Assembly (NCBI RefSeq): GCF_000834015.1
Contig: NZ_JXQI01000063.1
Coordinates: 62,001-126,000, forward strand
Length of the DNA: 64,000 nt
Origin: Prevotella pectinovora
GTDB lineage: Bacteria; Bacteroidota; Bacteroidia; Bacteroidales; Bacteroidaceae
Reading direction: 5' to 3'
Shown here: positions 1 through 7,529 of the stretch, in pieces
Layout of the letters: each line of letters opens with the position of its first letter
Position numbering within the stretch: the stretch's first letter is position 1
Program-made: the position numbers and the translations under genes
The notes under the pieces: model-generated
Databases searched by the model: none
What the model saw: only the letters and a program-made list of their open reading frames with translations
What the model was told of the DNA's origin: nothing

Positions 1-4
1 GCAT

Positions 5-35
5 AAAAGTATCACAAACGGGTATGAAGTATCAT
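5..35. repeat. AAGTATCA boxes, left side of primase module
   Basis: Two boxes, AAAAGTATCA (5-14) and GAAGTATCAT (26-35), lie just beyond the 3' end of the primase-like gene. The same box occurs, mostly in the opposite orientation, in a cluster at 2677-2793 on the other side of the two-gene module. They could be binding sites or imperfect ends of a small mobile unit. The sequence before position 1 is not available, so the outer limit is unknown. Confidence 0.45.
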
Positions 36-48
36 CATCGGGGCGAAA

Positions 49-1908
49 TCACGTTCTTTTTCTCACCAGATACTTCATTCCGGAGGCAAAACGCTTGCGA
101 CGGATATCTGCCATGTTGGCGAGGCGCCTGCCGAATCCCATCAGCGAATTCACCTTCAGCGACGACCCTACGGTCTTCTTCAGGAAATAGAAGATCTCTG
201 CTGCCGTAAGCCACTCGCCTTCATTCTCGTCGTCAACAATCTCATAATAGATGTTGAAATACTGGTCGATGGGCGACATGACCTCGAACTCACAGTTGCT
301 ATGCATGATGAGGCGCACCTGTTCGGAATCGAAATAGCTCTTCTCGCCATCCCTCAATGCCGCCAACGCCTGGGCATAGAGCTGGCGGTAGTTGGGGCGG
401 ACGCTCACATCTATGGGTCCGGTGAGCTCTATTCCGATAAAGCGTCTGTTGCCCGACGGGTCGGCAAGGATATCCGTGAGATTGCTCGTGGCTATAAACG
501 AGGCGAGGCGCGGAAACTCCTCCACATGACTGCCATAGGGACGCTTTATCTTCAGCGTAGGCAACTGTATGAGGTTCTTCAGGAACCCCTGCTGCACAGT
601 GGGTGAAATCTGATTGAACTCATCGAGATTGACAAGCAGAAACTGCGACATTGCCTGATACACCTGACGTTTCTCTGAGAGTATGAGGTTGTCGTTGTAG
701 CCCCACTGAAGTTCCGGCGGCAGAAGGCGGCGGCAGAAGGTGCTCTTGTTGTAGCCCTGCCGGGAAATCAACAGCGGCGCCACGGAGTTGCCATACTGGC
801 GGAAGGTGGTTCCCTGCCACTGGCTCACCATAGCGAGGAACCAAGTGTAGAACCAGTCTTCCCAATGCGGATTGGATGTAGGTACGGTGCGTGCCAGCTC
901 ACGGATATGGTCTTTGCCGTCCCACTTGCCGTTACACTCCTGCAGGAAGTCGCTTATCGGGTCATAATTCTGTATATAGTCCGACTCCAGGAAATTACGC
1001 ACATCCTTGATGCTGACACGGATATCCGCCAACTGCACTTCGAGAGTCATACGCTTCTGCACCCTCGGCTCCACCGGCATATAGCCATACCATGGCTTTT
1101 CCTTTGACTGGTATTCCACGTATTTCATCACCACATTATAGCGGAAATCATAACGGCTACGCAGCAGCCTCATCATCCTAACGATATTCACTCGCACGCC
1201 ATTGTCTTCTTTCTGCGCTTCCTCATTGTCGTCCGCATAGGGTTCATCTTCAATATCGCCCAACGAAACGGGCGACGACATGGGCTGCACTCCGCTACTG
1301 TCGTCGATACGCAATGCCACGGCATCGGGATTGTAGTATGGCTCTGCATCCACGGTCATGAGAAAACTGTCGAAGAGAGAGGGTTCGCCGCCGCGCAACG
1401 GCACGTTCATCACTGCCCTGTATATCGGCAGTATGCGTTGGTGGGCAATACGATACTGGCGGTCTGCCTCTTCTTCTGCAGAAGGCAACGTGCCGTCTGC
1501 CCCGGCATATCTCACCAGCACCACCACGCTCATGCCATCGGCTCCCTGAAAGGCTGCCATAGTGGACGGAACGAAAGCTACGGCACGCTTCACTTTCTCT
1601 ATAGCATCGCGGTCTGTGACATCTCCAAACTGCAAGGTGATTATCCCGTTGCAGCATTTCATCACCATATTGTCATTGTCATCCCGCTTCAGTTCCGCTC
1701 CGGGATATACATGTCTCCACTGTGGCATATCGTCGTAATTATGAATTTTGCGGTCTCTATATGGCGCCACCTCTCTGAAGCGCATCACCGTACGACGGGA
1801 ATCATCGGTTGTCATGCGTGACAGCAAGCGGTCTATCGAACAGTGGCTCATCACCATCTTGTTTTTATTATCCGTATGTCGAATTGTTATCTTCATAGTA
1901 TTTTTCAA
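49..1908 (-). CDS. VirE/VapE-type primase-helicase-like protein (BT4734-like N-terminus, DUF3874-like C-terminus)
   Basis: The 619-residue protein matches the Bacteroidetes family annotated as VirE N-terminal domain protein. Residues ~50-210 look like the BT4734/primase-like domain. Residues ~300-510 form the VapE P-loop region, with a degenerate Walker A (SRQGYNKSTF, lacking the usual GxGKS), a Walker B-like stretch (LLVNLDEF) and a sensor-like FIATSN followed by SGNRRFIGIEL. The last ~110 residues resemble DUF3874, a small winged-helix-like end. Such proteins occur in several copies per genome near mobile DNA and probably act on DNA replication of elements; the exact role is not established. 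A start at 1896 (MKITIRH) is also possible. It is probably co-transcribed with the upstream gene at 2066-2521, although repeat DNA separates them. No integrase or relaxase is visible nearby. Confidence 0.8.
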   Translation of the reverse strand: MKNTMKITIRHTDNKNKMVMSHCSIDRLLSRMTTDDSRRTVMRFREVAPYRDRKIHNYDDMPQWRHVYPGAELKRDDNDNMVMKCCNGIITLQFGDVTDRDAIEKVKRAVAFVPSTMAAFQGADGMSVVVLVRYAGADGTLPSAEEEADRQYRIAHQRILPIYRAVMNVPLRGGEPSLFDSFLMTVDAEPYYNPDAVALRIDDSSGVQPMSSPVSLGDIEDEPYADDNEEAQKEDNGVRVNIVRMMRLLRSRYDFRYNVVMKYVEYQSKEKPWYGYMPVEPRVQKRMTLEVQLADIRVSIKDVRNFLESDYIQNYDPISDFLQECNGKWDGKDHIRELARTVPTSNPHWEDWFYTWFLAMVSQWQGTTFRQYGNSVAPLLISRQGYNKSTFCRRLLPPELQWGYNDNLILSEKRQVYQAMSQFLLVNLDEFNQISPTVQQGFLKNLIQLPTLKIKRPYGSHVEEFPRLASFIATSNLTDILADPSGNRRFIGIELTGPIDVSVRPNYRQLYAQALAALRDGEKSYFDSEQVRLIMHSNCEFEVMSPIDQYFNIYYEIVDDENEGEWLTAAEIFYFLKKTVGSSLKVNSLMGFGRRLANMADIRRKRFASGMKYLVRKRT

Positions 1909-1933
1909 AAATTTGTTTTACTTGAGTAACATA

Positions 1934-1981
1934 GTTTAACCTGAATCGGTCATTAGAGTTTAACCCGAATCGGTCATTAAA
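1934..1981. repeat. Tandem pair of 24-bp AATCGGTCATTA repeats
   Basis: Two direct copies of a 24-bp unit (GTTTAACC[T/C]GAATCGGTCATTA plus two bases) lie upstream of the primase-like gene. Related single copies of the core AATCGGTCATT occur elsewhere in the window (near 2585, 36455 on the opposite strand, 38347, 45284 and 47827), always between genes. This looks like a dispersed extragenic repeat. Confidence 0.6.
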
Positions 1982-1990
1982 GCATCCTGA

Positions 1991-2060
1991 ATTTCCCCCA
2001 CGGCGTGGGGAACGATTCCCCCCAATGTGGGGTTTCATTCCCCACGGTGTGGGGGAAATC
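1991..2060. repeat. GC-rich extragenic palindromic repeat, copy 1
   Basis: A block of alternating CCCC(C)AC and GTGGGG(G) segments can fold into two or three hairpins, for example TTCCCCCACGGCGTGGGGAA. Its reverse complement recurs almost unchanged at 51233-51300. It sits between the primase-like gene and the 2066-2521 gene and codes for nothing recognisable. It resembles REP-type elements. Confidence 0.7.
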
Positions 2061-2065
2061 CGGAA

Positions 2066-2521
2066 TCATCTGTTATGGAAATCTATCTCTGTGGAATAAT
2101 TGTCAAAGTCCACGTTTTCGTATCCATATTCAGCAAAGAGCTTCTTGATATGAGCCTGCTGGTTGGGATTGAGTTTGAGCTGACCGAGCTTATAGCGGTA
2201 ATACTGGCTGTCGCTGCCGAGATATTCCTTCATCGTCTCGCGCAGGGATTGGGCATCACGCACCTTGACATCGATGAAGAGCGAATCGAAGCCCCATGCC
2301 ATTTTCACCACACGCAGAGGAACGAACCACTTGCACTCTCCATCAGCCAAAACGTCAGGAAACATAGCATAGTCCAGCCTGATTGCCCGGTTCTTGCATT
2401 TGGTACACTGATAACGGAGACACTCCGTCTTCTTCTCACACTGCTCCAGGAAGCAATAAACGATTCCCTTTGGAGTCTTGCCTTCTTTAAAGGCTTGTTC
2501 AAGAATCTTGATGTTTTTCAT
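2066..2521 (-). CDS. Small cysteine-rich protein, DUF6078-like
   Basis: The start chosen is MKNIKILEQ at 2521, because the 24 codons upstream of it are AT-rich and do not look coding. The ~151-residue product has a cluster of four cysteines in its first third (YCFLEQCEKKTECLRYQCTKC), which could bind zinc, followed by a mixed alpha/beta body ending in a basic, asparagine-rich helix. It has no signal peptide or membrane segment. It resembles a Bacteroidetes family I recall as DUF6078, of unknown function. It lies upstream of the VirE/VapE-like gene on the same strand, which suggests the two form one accessory module. The family name is tentative. Confidence 0.6.
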   Translation of the reverse strand: MKNIKILEQAFKEGKTPKGIVYCFLEQCEKKTECLRYQCTKCKNRAIRLDYAMFPDVLADGECKWFVPLRVVKMAWGFDSLFIDVKVRDAQSLRETMKEYLGSDSQYYRYKLGQLKLNPNQQAHIKKLFAEYGYENVDFDNYSTEIDFHNR

Positions 2522-2676
2522 GGTTGAAATAATTAATGAATTAATGACGCAAGTACAACTTGCCAAATTTGTATTAAACATAAAAACGGTCATTAGACCG
2601 TGAATATCCTGTATCTATATCTTATCGCATTAGCACTGCAAATATACGAAATAAATTCCAGACAATGACACTTTTG

Positions 2677-2793
2677 TGATACTTTTATGATACTTTTCTG
2701 TAAATTATTCAGAAAAGTATCATTTCCATATAATCCTTGTGTTCAAGGACTTATGCAAGCTGATGGCACCGGAATGATACTTTGACACTTTTG
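2677..2793. repeat. GATACTTTT box cluster with a 14-bp perfect inverted repeat
   Basis: The boxes are TGATACTTTT (2677-2686), TGATACTTTT (2688-2697), AAAAGTATCA (2713-2722), TGATACTTTG (2775-2784) and TGACACTTTT (2784-2793). ATGATACTTTTCTG (2687-2700) and CAGAAAAGTATCAT (2710-2723) form a perfect 14-bp inverted repeat around a 9-nt spacer. The cluster lies upstream of the 2066-2521 gene and mirrors the boxes at 5-35. It is a candidate operator, iteron array or element end. Confidence 0.6.
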
Positions 2794-2971
2794 GCTGAAG
2801 AAACTTATACGTGTGCGCGAGAGAAAACCATACGGAAGGAAGACAACATTATCCTGATTCTGTTCGCCACAAAAAGCAAGTCAATTGCACAAGTTAAGGC
2901 GGCAATCAAGGTTAACACAGAATTGCTCCGCCTTTTCTTCCACAACCGAACCAAGTTAATGATAAAATCCG

Positions 2972-2979
2972 TAAATTTG
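2972..2979 (+). promoter_or_regulatory. -7 box TAAATTTG upstream of the AlbA_2 gene
   Basis: TAAATTTG matches the Bacteroidetes TAnnTTTG -7 element about 105 bp before the start at 3085. No good TTTG -33 box is seen at the right spacing. Apart from this box, I see nothing further in 2794-3084. Confidence 0.4.
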
Positions 2980-3084
2980 CATTATCCCGAATCCCAAGAC
3001 AAGGAAAGCGGATTTTAGCTTCATCGAGATTGGAGCACAACCTAAAATTTCAATAATAAGCAATAACCATTAAATCAAACAACA

Positions 3085-6000
3085 ATGACAGTTCAGACAT
3101 TTCAAAAGGGCAAATTCTACACGCTGCCCATCAAAGCCTTAAGGGAAGAAGGCAACAACACTTTCTTCATCGTAAACGCCAACAACAGGGAGTATGCAAT
3201 CCGAATGTTCGATTTCCAGAAATCCGACAAAAAAGTATTGCAAATGGAGGAATTGCCATGTATGGTTAAAGACATACACGGCGACAACATCGTATTCGTG
3301 CAAAACTTTGCCCGGATGTTCGAAGACATTTATATATCTGGAAAGGTTTACCCATTCATTGTAAACAAGGAAGCCTATAATCCGAATAACGAGTTCAGGT
3401 ATTATGACATAAGGGATTACAATGGTGTGCCCTTCAGAATAAAATGTGAAAAGAACACATTCTTAGTGCCAAACCAGAAAATCAGATGTATGGTGTCAAG
3501 GCCAAGCCTGAACAAGATGATTCTGATACTTGAAAACACGAAAAAGGACGTTATTGTAAACTGCATAAGCCCCAAGGAACTGCTGAGGAAAAGCGGCATC
3601 GAAGAAAAGTGTCAAAGGTTTCTTCTATACAGTTTTGCGACCAATCCCGGATTTGAAGAGGCAAGGGAATATTATGAACAAGGCAATCCGGAATGGGTGA
3701 TAAAGGCGATAACAGCCATCGTGGAAGTGGAACAATGGCCGAACCTTTCAAATAAAAACAAAGAAATTCTACTCTCATGCTACCACAGAATTTGCCTGTA
3801 TCTGCTTGAAGATTCCGATTATCTGCATCAGTTCAACGAGTCGGACAGGGAAAATTTCCAGACATGGATTGCCGACAGGGTGACGATGTCTGAAACTTAT
3901 CTTGAATGCCTTTCGTTTATCGGCGAAAAGAAATGCAGCGAAGAGACAGACCTGATACTCAGGAAAATCCGCAATTCAGGATATATTTACCACCCACACA
4001 AAAGGATGCGGCTGCTGATTGCCATGTTCTCACTCCAACCGGAACTTCTGGAAGAGAAGATCGACGCCATCCTTGACCTGCTCGCAGAAAAGGCAAAAGA
4101 ATGGAAAACGGCATCATTCAACGATGCCTTCTCCAGCTTCCTTCAGTTCTATGTCATGTCTAATATGGAGAAGACAAACCGCGAGGCAGTAATCGACAAC
4201 GAGCAGAATAACTTGCTGCTGAGCCGCATGGTGCGTTCTATATGCTATCTGCTCCTGATGACCAACGGCAAGGACATAAACGTGGCATTATACCGTTCGC
4301 TGCTGTTCCACTATCTGTCATTCACAAGGAGCAGAAATGTGCTTGGCGACAACGACCACACCCACAACCTCGCCGAACAGCTTGCAGACAGGGCATTCAC
4401 CACCCTTGTGGTGTCTGAAGACAAGATGAAAGACTTCTCATGGGGCAGGGATTTCAGACAGACGGAACTTCTGGCATACCAGATGGCGGCAACCAAGGCA
4501 AGCAGCACTACCTTCCTCACACGCTCATACGAGGCTCATAACGTGCGCTTCACCGTAAGTGCCGACAGCATAACAATAGCGAGGTCTTCTTCTGCCTCAA
4601 AAGAGAAGAACATACTCCCACAGGATTTCCCTGGATGGTTCAACCTGCAGATATTCCTTGACCAACCCGGCAAATACTCTATCGGAAAGAAGGCAAAGGT
4701 AAGAATGTGGAAAGACTATTGGAAGAAAGTTGAAAACGCCCTTTTCGAGGAGAAGAAGACGCCATCCATACACCCCCAACGCAAGATTGCCCCAGAGGTG
4801 GGCACAACTGTCACCATCAGAGTGCTCTGGAAGGACGAGTACCATCAAAACAGGTTTTACTGCAGAATTGAGGATGACCAATATGAGGGCGAGGGCTGGA
4901 TTGACACATACCAGAAAGGAGGCTCCATCGGTCTGTTCCATTACGACCCACAACTGGACATCGATTCTTTCTACATCGACGGCAAGCCTATCCTGTTCAA
5001 GGCAAGGGTGAATTCCGTTGGCAGCCCAAACGACGAGGTGCGCACCTATATGTTTGACGCCGTGTCATTCATTGACGGGCTAATCAAAGATCAGGTTAGT
5101 TTCGGCGAAGAGTCCGACTGCACCATATTCTACTACGATCCAAAGAATGATATCTTCTGTGGAGTTACAGAATACGGCTATGGCATCTTCATACATCCCT
5201 CTGATGAGTTCGCCCGGTTAAACATCGGCGACACGGTAAGTGTTCGTGTGACTGACGCTTCCCGTCCAAACGCAATACAGGGAGAAATAACCGGTATTGG
5301 AGAAAAGGCGGTTGTCATCAAAGAGGCAGCAGAAAGCGTGCTTCATGAGTACAAGGATGAGCTATACGAGGAAACAGAGGAAGAACTGGAAGAAGAAGCG
5401 ATGGCGGCATCTGAAGACATCTTCGAACTGGACTACATGAAAGAAATCATCAACATCTTCGACCATAAGGCGGTGTTGGAAACCGACAATATCCGTGCCT
5501 ATGCGTTCCTGTCGATAGCCCACATTCTGTCAAAGATGATCGACGACAAGGCGATGATGCAATATCTGGAACAAAGGCAGCACTTCCTCAGCATACTGGA
5601 AGACTATGGCGAGAATGGCAAGATTAACGACGATGAACTTGAAGCACTGGGCAATGACTACGGCGACATCGTTGAAAAGTTCCCTATCCTCAAGCAGCGC
5701 CTCTCGGAAATGAGAATCGTGAACTGCTTCGGACAGCAAGACAAGAACCCGTATCTGTGGAGCATGGTGAACGACAACAAACCTGACAACATTCTCAGCA
5801 AACTCTCACGTCTTATGCTGTCATACAACATGGCGGAAGGCTTTGGACTGCAGGAGCACCAGAAGGCAATCATAAACAAGATAAGGGGCGTTCTGAACGT
5901 GAACGTAGAACTTCCGCAAATCTACTCGTTCGGAGAAGAGAACCAGACCACAGAGTTCAAGACATCAATCGTGTTCCCTCCAAACAACAATATGCGTGCG

Positions 6001-7095
6001 GATATCAAGCAACAGACGTTCAACATCATGAAGGTGATCTGCGGCATGGTAAACGCATACGGTGGAACCCTCTATCTCGGTGTCTACGACACAGGCACCG
6101 CCAAGGGTCTTGCCGACGACCTGGAATTCTTTGAAGAGAGCAAAGACAAGTTCGACCTCTATGTCAGAAACCAGATTCGCACTTCTCTCGGCGATTCGGT
6201 AAACGCCTCTGTCGTCATTGAGCATCCTGAGGCAGGCAAGCACTGGATATATGCCATCAAGGTGGCTGCAAGCAAGACTCCGATTCCTTTGCGGCTCGAC
6301 AACAATTTCTATCTGCGGGAAGGGTCTTCAACACATCTCATCGACCAGCCGCAACTGATAGACATCATGAAAGAACGAAACTTCGCCCAATACGACACAA
6401 GAGTGTCGGAACCGGAAGAAGAAAACGATGTTCAGGAAACTGCCGAGCAGGAGGAAAAGAAGGAGCAGACGGTCAAAATCAAGACAAAGGCATTGCCTGA
6501 CGACATAATCGGCACAAGTGAACTGAGAAGCAACATCACAGAAAACTGGGTTGACGGCTATGGCATTGACACTTCCTGCTATCTGCGCATACAATCAATC
6601 GGAAACTGGTGCATGCTGGACGAAGTGGAATGGGAGGACGGCATCCTGACGCTCGCCATTCATGACGATGAACTTGAGGGCAGTCTGATTGTCGTATATG
6701 AAGACGGCAAGGTGAACAGGATTCCTATGGACCAGCTGACAGACAAGAGCAGAGGCAGTTCATACAAGATGTATGCACAGAGCAAACCAATCTTCATCTG
6801 TCCTGCCCGTAAGGATGACGCTCTGCTTACAGCATACGAGGATGACAAGGGGAAACAGTTCCTCCGTCTTGACGATGTTTCAAACATAGAAGAGGGAAAG
6901 ATGCTTTCTGCCGGCAACACGCTTACTGACGCTGGGTTCTCCAAAATATTCTTCTGTGAGATCATTGCCAAAGAGTATCACGAAGAACTGCATCGCCTGC
7001 ACAACCTGAAACGCAGCTCTCTTGGTTTCCAGGCTCTGACCAGCTACGGACAGAAGGAGCAGGAAGTAATGAGAAAGATAGGCATAGAATTATAA
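3085..7095 (+). CDS. Large protein with OB-fold-like segments and an AlbA_2 (Schlafen-type) domain
   Basis: The product has 1336 residues, no signal peptide and no membrane segment. Residues ~1-170 look beta-rich and OB-like. Residues ~180-530 are helical. Two further S1/cold-shock-like stretches lie at ~570-665 and ~675-740 (the latter with GYGIFIHPSDEF). An acidic linker (EETEEELEEEA) follows at ~755-775. An AlbA_2 domain lies at ~950-1095, with TEFKTS, then NAYGGTLYLGVYD and an FYLREGSST end. AlbA_2 domains occur in Schlafen-like RNases and in putative transcriptional regulators, so a nucleic-acid role is likely, but no reaction can be assigned. The gene stands alone, ends with a strong terminator, and borders the primase module on one side and core genes on the other. 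A defence or RNA-handling role is inference only. Confidence 0.65.
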   Translation: MTVQTFQKGKFYTLPIKALREEGNNTFFIVNANNREYAIRMFDFQKSDKKVLQMEELPCMVKDIHGDNIVFVQNFARMFEDIYISGKVYPFIVNKEAYNPNNEFRYYDIRDYNGVPFRIKCEKNTFLVPNQKIRCMVSRPSLNKMILILENTKKDVIVNCISPKELLRKSGIEEKCQRFLLYSFATNPGFEEAREYYEQGNPEWVIKAITAIVEVEQWPNLSNKNKEILLSCYHRICLYLLEDSDYLHQFNESDRENFQTWIADRVTMSETYLECLSFIGEKKCSEETDLILRKIRNSGYIYHPHKRMRLLIAMFSLQPELLEEKIDAILDLLAEKAKEWKTASFNDAFSSFLQFYVMSNMEKTNREAVIDNEQNNLLLSRMVRSICYLLLMTNGKDINVALYRSLLFHYLSFTRSRNVLGDNDHTHNLAEQLADRAFTTLVVSEDKMKDFSWGRDFRQTELLAYQMAATKASSTTFLTRSYEAHNVRFTVSADSITIARSSSASKEKNILPQDFPGWFNLQIFLDQPGKYSIGKKAKVRMWKDYWKKVENALFEEKKTPSIHPQRKIAPEVGTTVTIRVLWKDEYHQNRFYCRIEDDQYEGEGWIDTYQKGGSIGLFHYDPQLDIDSFYIDGKPILFKARVNSVGSPNDEVRTYMFDAVSFIDGLIKDQVSFGEESDCTIFYYDPKNDIFCGVTEYGYGIFIHPSDEFARLNIGDTVSVRVTDASRPNAIQGEITGIGEKAVVIKEAAESVLHEYKDELYEETEEELEEEAMAASEDIFELDYMKEIINIFDHKAVLETDNIRAYAFLSIAHILSKMIDDKAMMQYLEQRQHFLSILEDYGENGKINDDELEALGNDYGDIVEKFPILKQRLSEMRIVNCFGQQDKNPYLWSMVNDNKPDNILSKLSRLMLSYNMAEGFGLQEHQKAIINKIRGVLNVNVELPQIYSFGEENQTTEFKTSIVFPPNNNMRADIKQQTFNIMKVICGMVNAYGGTLYLGVYDTGTAKGLADDLEFFEESKDKFDLYVRNQIRTSLGDSVNASVVIEHPEAGKHWIYAIKVAASKTPIPLRLDNNFYLREGSSTHLIDQPQLIDIMKERNFAQYDTRVSEPEEENDVQETAEQEEKKEQTVKIKTKALPDDIIGTSELRSNITENWVDGYGIDTSCYLRIQSIGNWCMLDEVEWEDGILTLAIHDDELEGSLIVVYEDGKVNRIPMDQLTDKSRGSSYKMYAQSKPIFICPARKDDALLTAYEDDKGKQFLRLDDVSNIEEGKMLSAGNTLTDAGFSKIFFCEIIAKEYHEELHRLHNLKRSSLGFQALTSYGQKEQEVMRKIGIEL

Positions 7096-7119
7096 GCCTC
7101 ATCTCAACTGACAATGAAT

Positions 7120-7156
7120 AACGCAACTCAGGCAATAACGTTTGAGTTGCGTTTTT
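7120..7156 (+). terminator. Intrinsic terminator after the AlbA_2 gene
   Basis: AACGCAACTCA (7120-7130) pairs with TGAGTTGCGTT (7143-7153), followed by a T run. It lies 25 bp after the stop codon. Confidence 0.85.
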
Positions 7157-7292
7157 CGTCTTGACATGCATCAAACCGATGTTTCACATGGCTCAGACAG
7201 GCTCTAAGACAAAGAATATCCATAATGCTTACAAAAAGTAAGTTAAAACGGCAAGAAACAGCAAAAACCTGCTATGTAACATATAAATTTAT

Positions 7293-7323
7293 TTTGTTAC
7301 AAGCCAAAAACGCTATAAATTTG
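7293..7323 (+). promoter_or_regulatory. Promoter (TTTG-N19-TAAATTTG) for a candidate small RNA
   Basis: TTTG at 7293-7296, a 19-bp spacer and TAAATTTG at 7316-7323 give a full match to the Bacteroidetes sigma-ABfr consensus. The predicted transcription start is near 7330. No open reading frame follows before the terminator at 7380-7418. Confidence 0.7.
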
Positions 7324-7329
7324 CAACAG

Positions 7330-7418
7330 TTATCCTGAATACAATCTTTTTACCTTAGAAGCTAATACCTATTGAATCAAAAAACAGCTCTCTGTGAAGA
7401 AAGCTGTTTTTATTTTTT
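7330..7418 (+). ncRNA. Candidate small RNA (~85-90 nt)
   Basis: A strong promoter immediately upstream and an intrinsic terminator at the end delimit a transcript of about 85-90 nt. The terminator is AAAAACAGCT (7380-7389) pairing with AGCTGTTTTT (7402-7411), then further T-rich sequence. The unit lies between the AlbA_2 gene's own terminator and the convergent butyrate kinase gene, so it is not simply a 3' UTR. No start codon with a plausible reading frame lies inside. It matches no RNA family I can name. Confidence 0.5.
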
Positions 7419-7529
7419 ATCCCAAATCTGTAAAAAACCAACCTTGCATTATCCTCAGGACCAGAATCCCGGCAAGCCTTAATTACCGATTTCGGAATAT
7501 ATGAAAAATCTACGGAAAAGAAACTCCAG

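Noticed and set aside
2782-3018. Open frame of 78 codons before the AlbA_2 gene
   Set aside because: The likely promoter of the AlbA_2 gene (2972-2979) lies within it, composition is not coding-like and no homology is recognisable.
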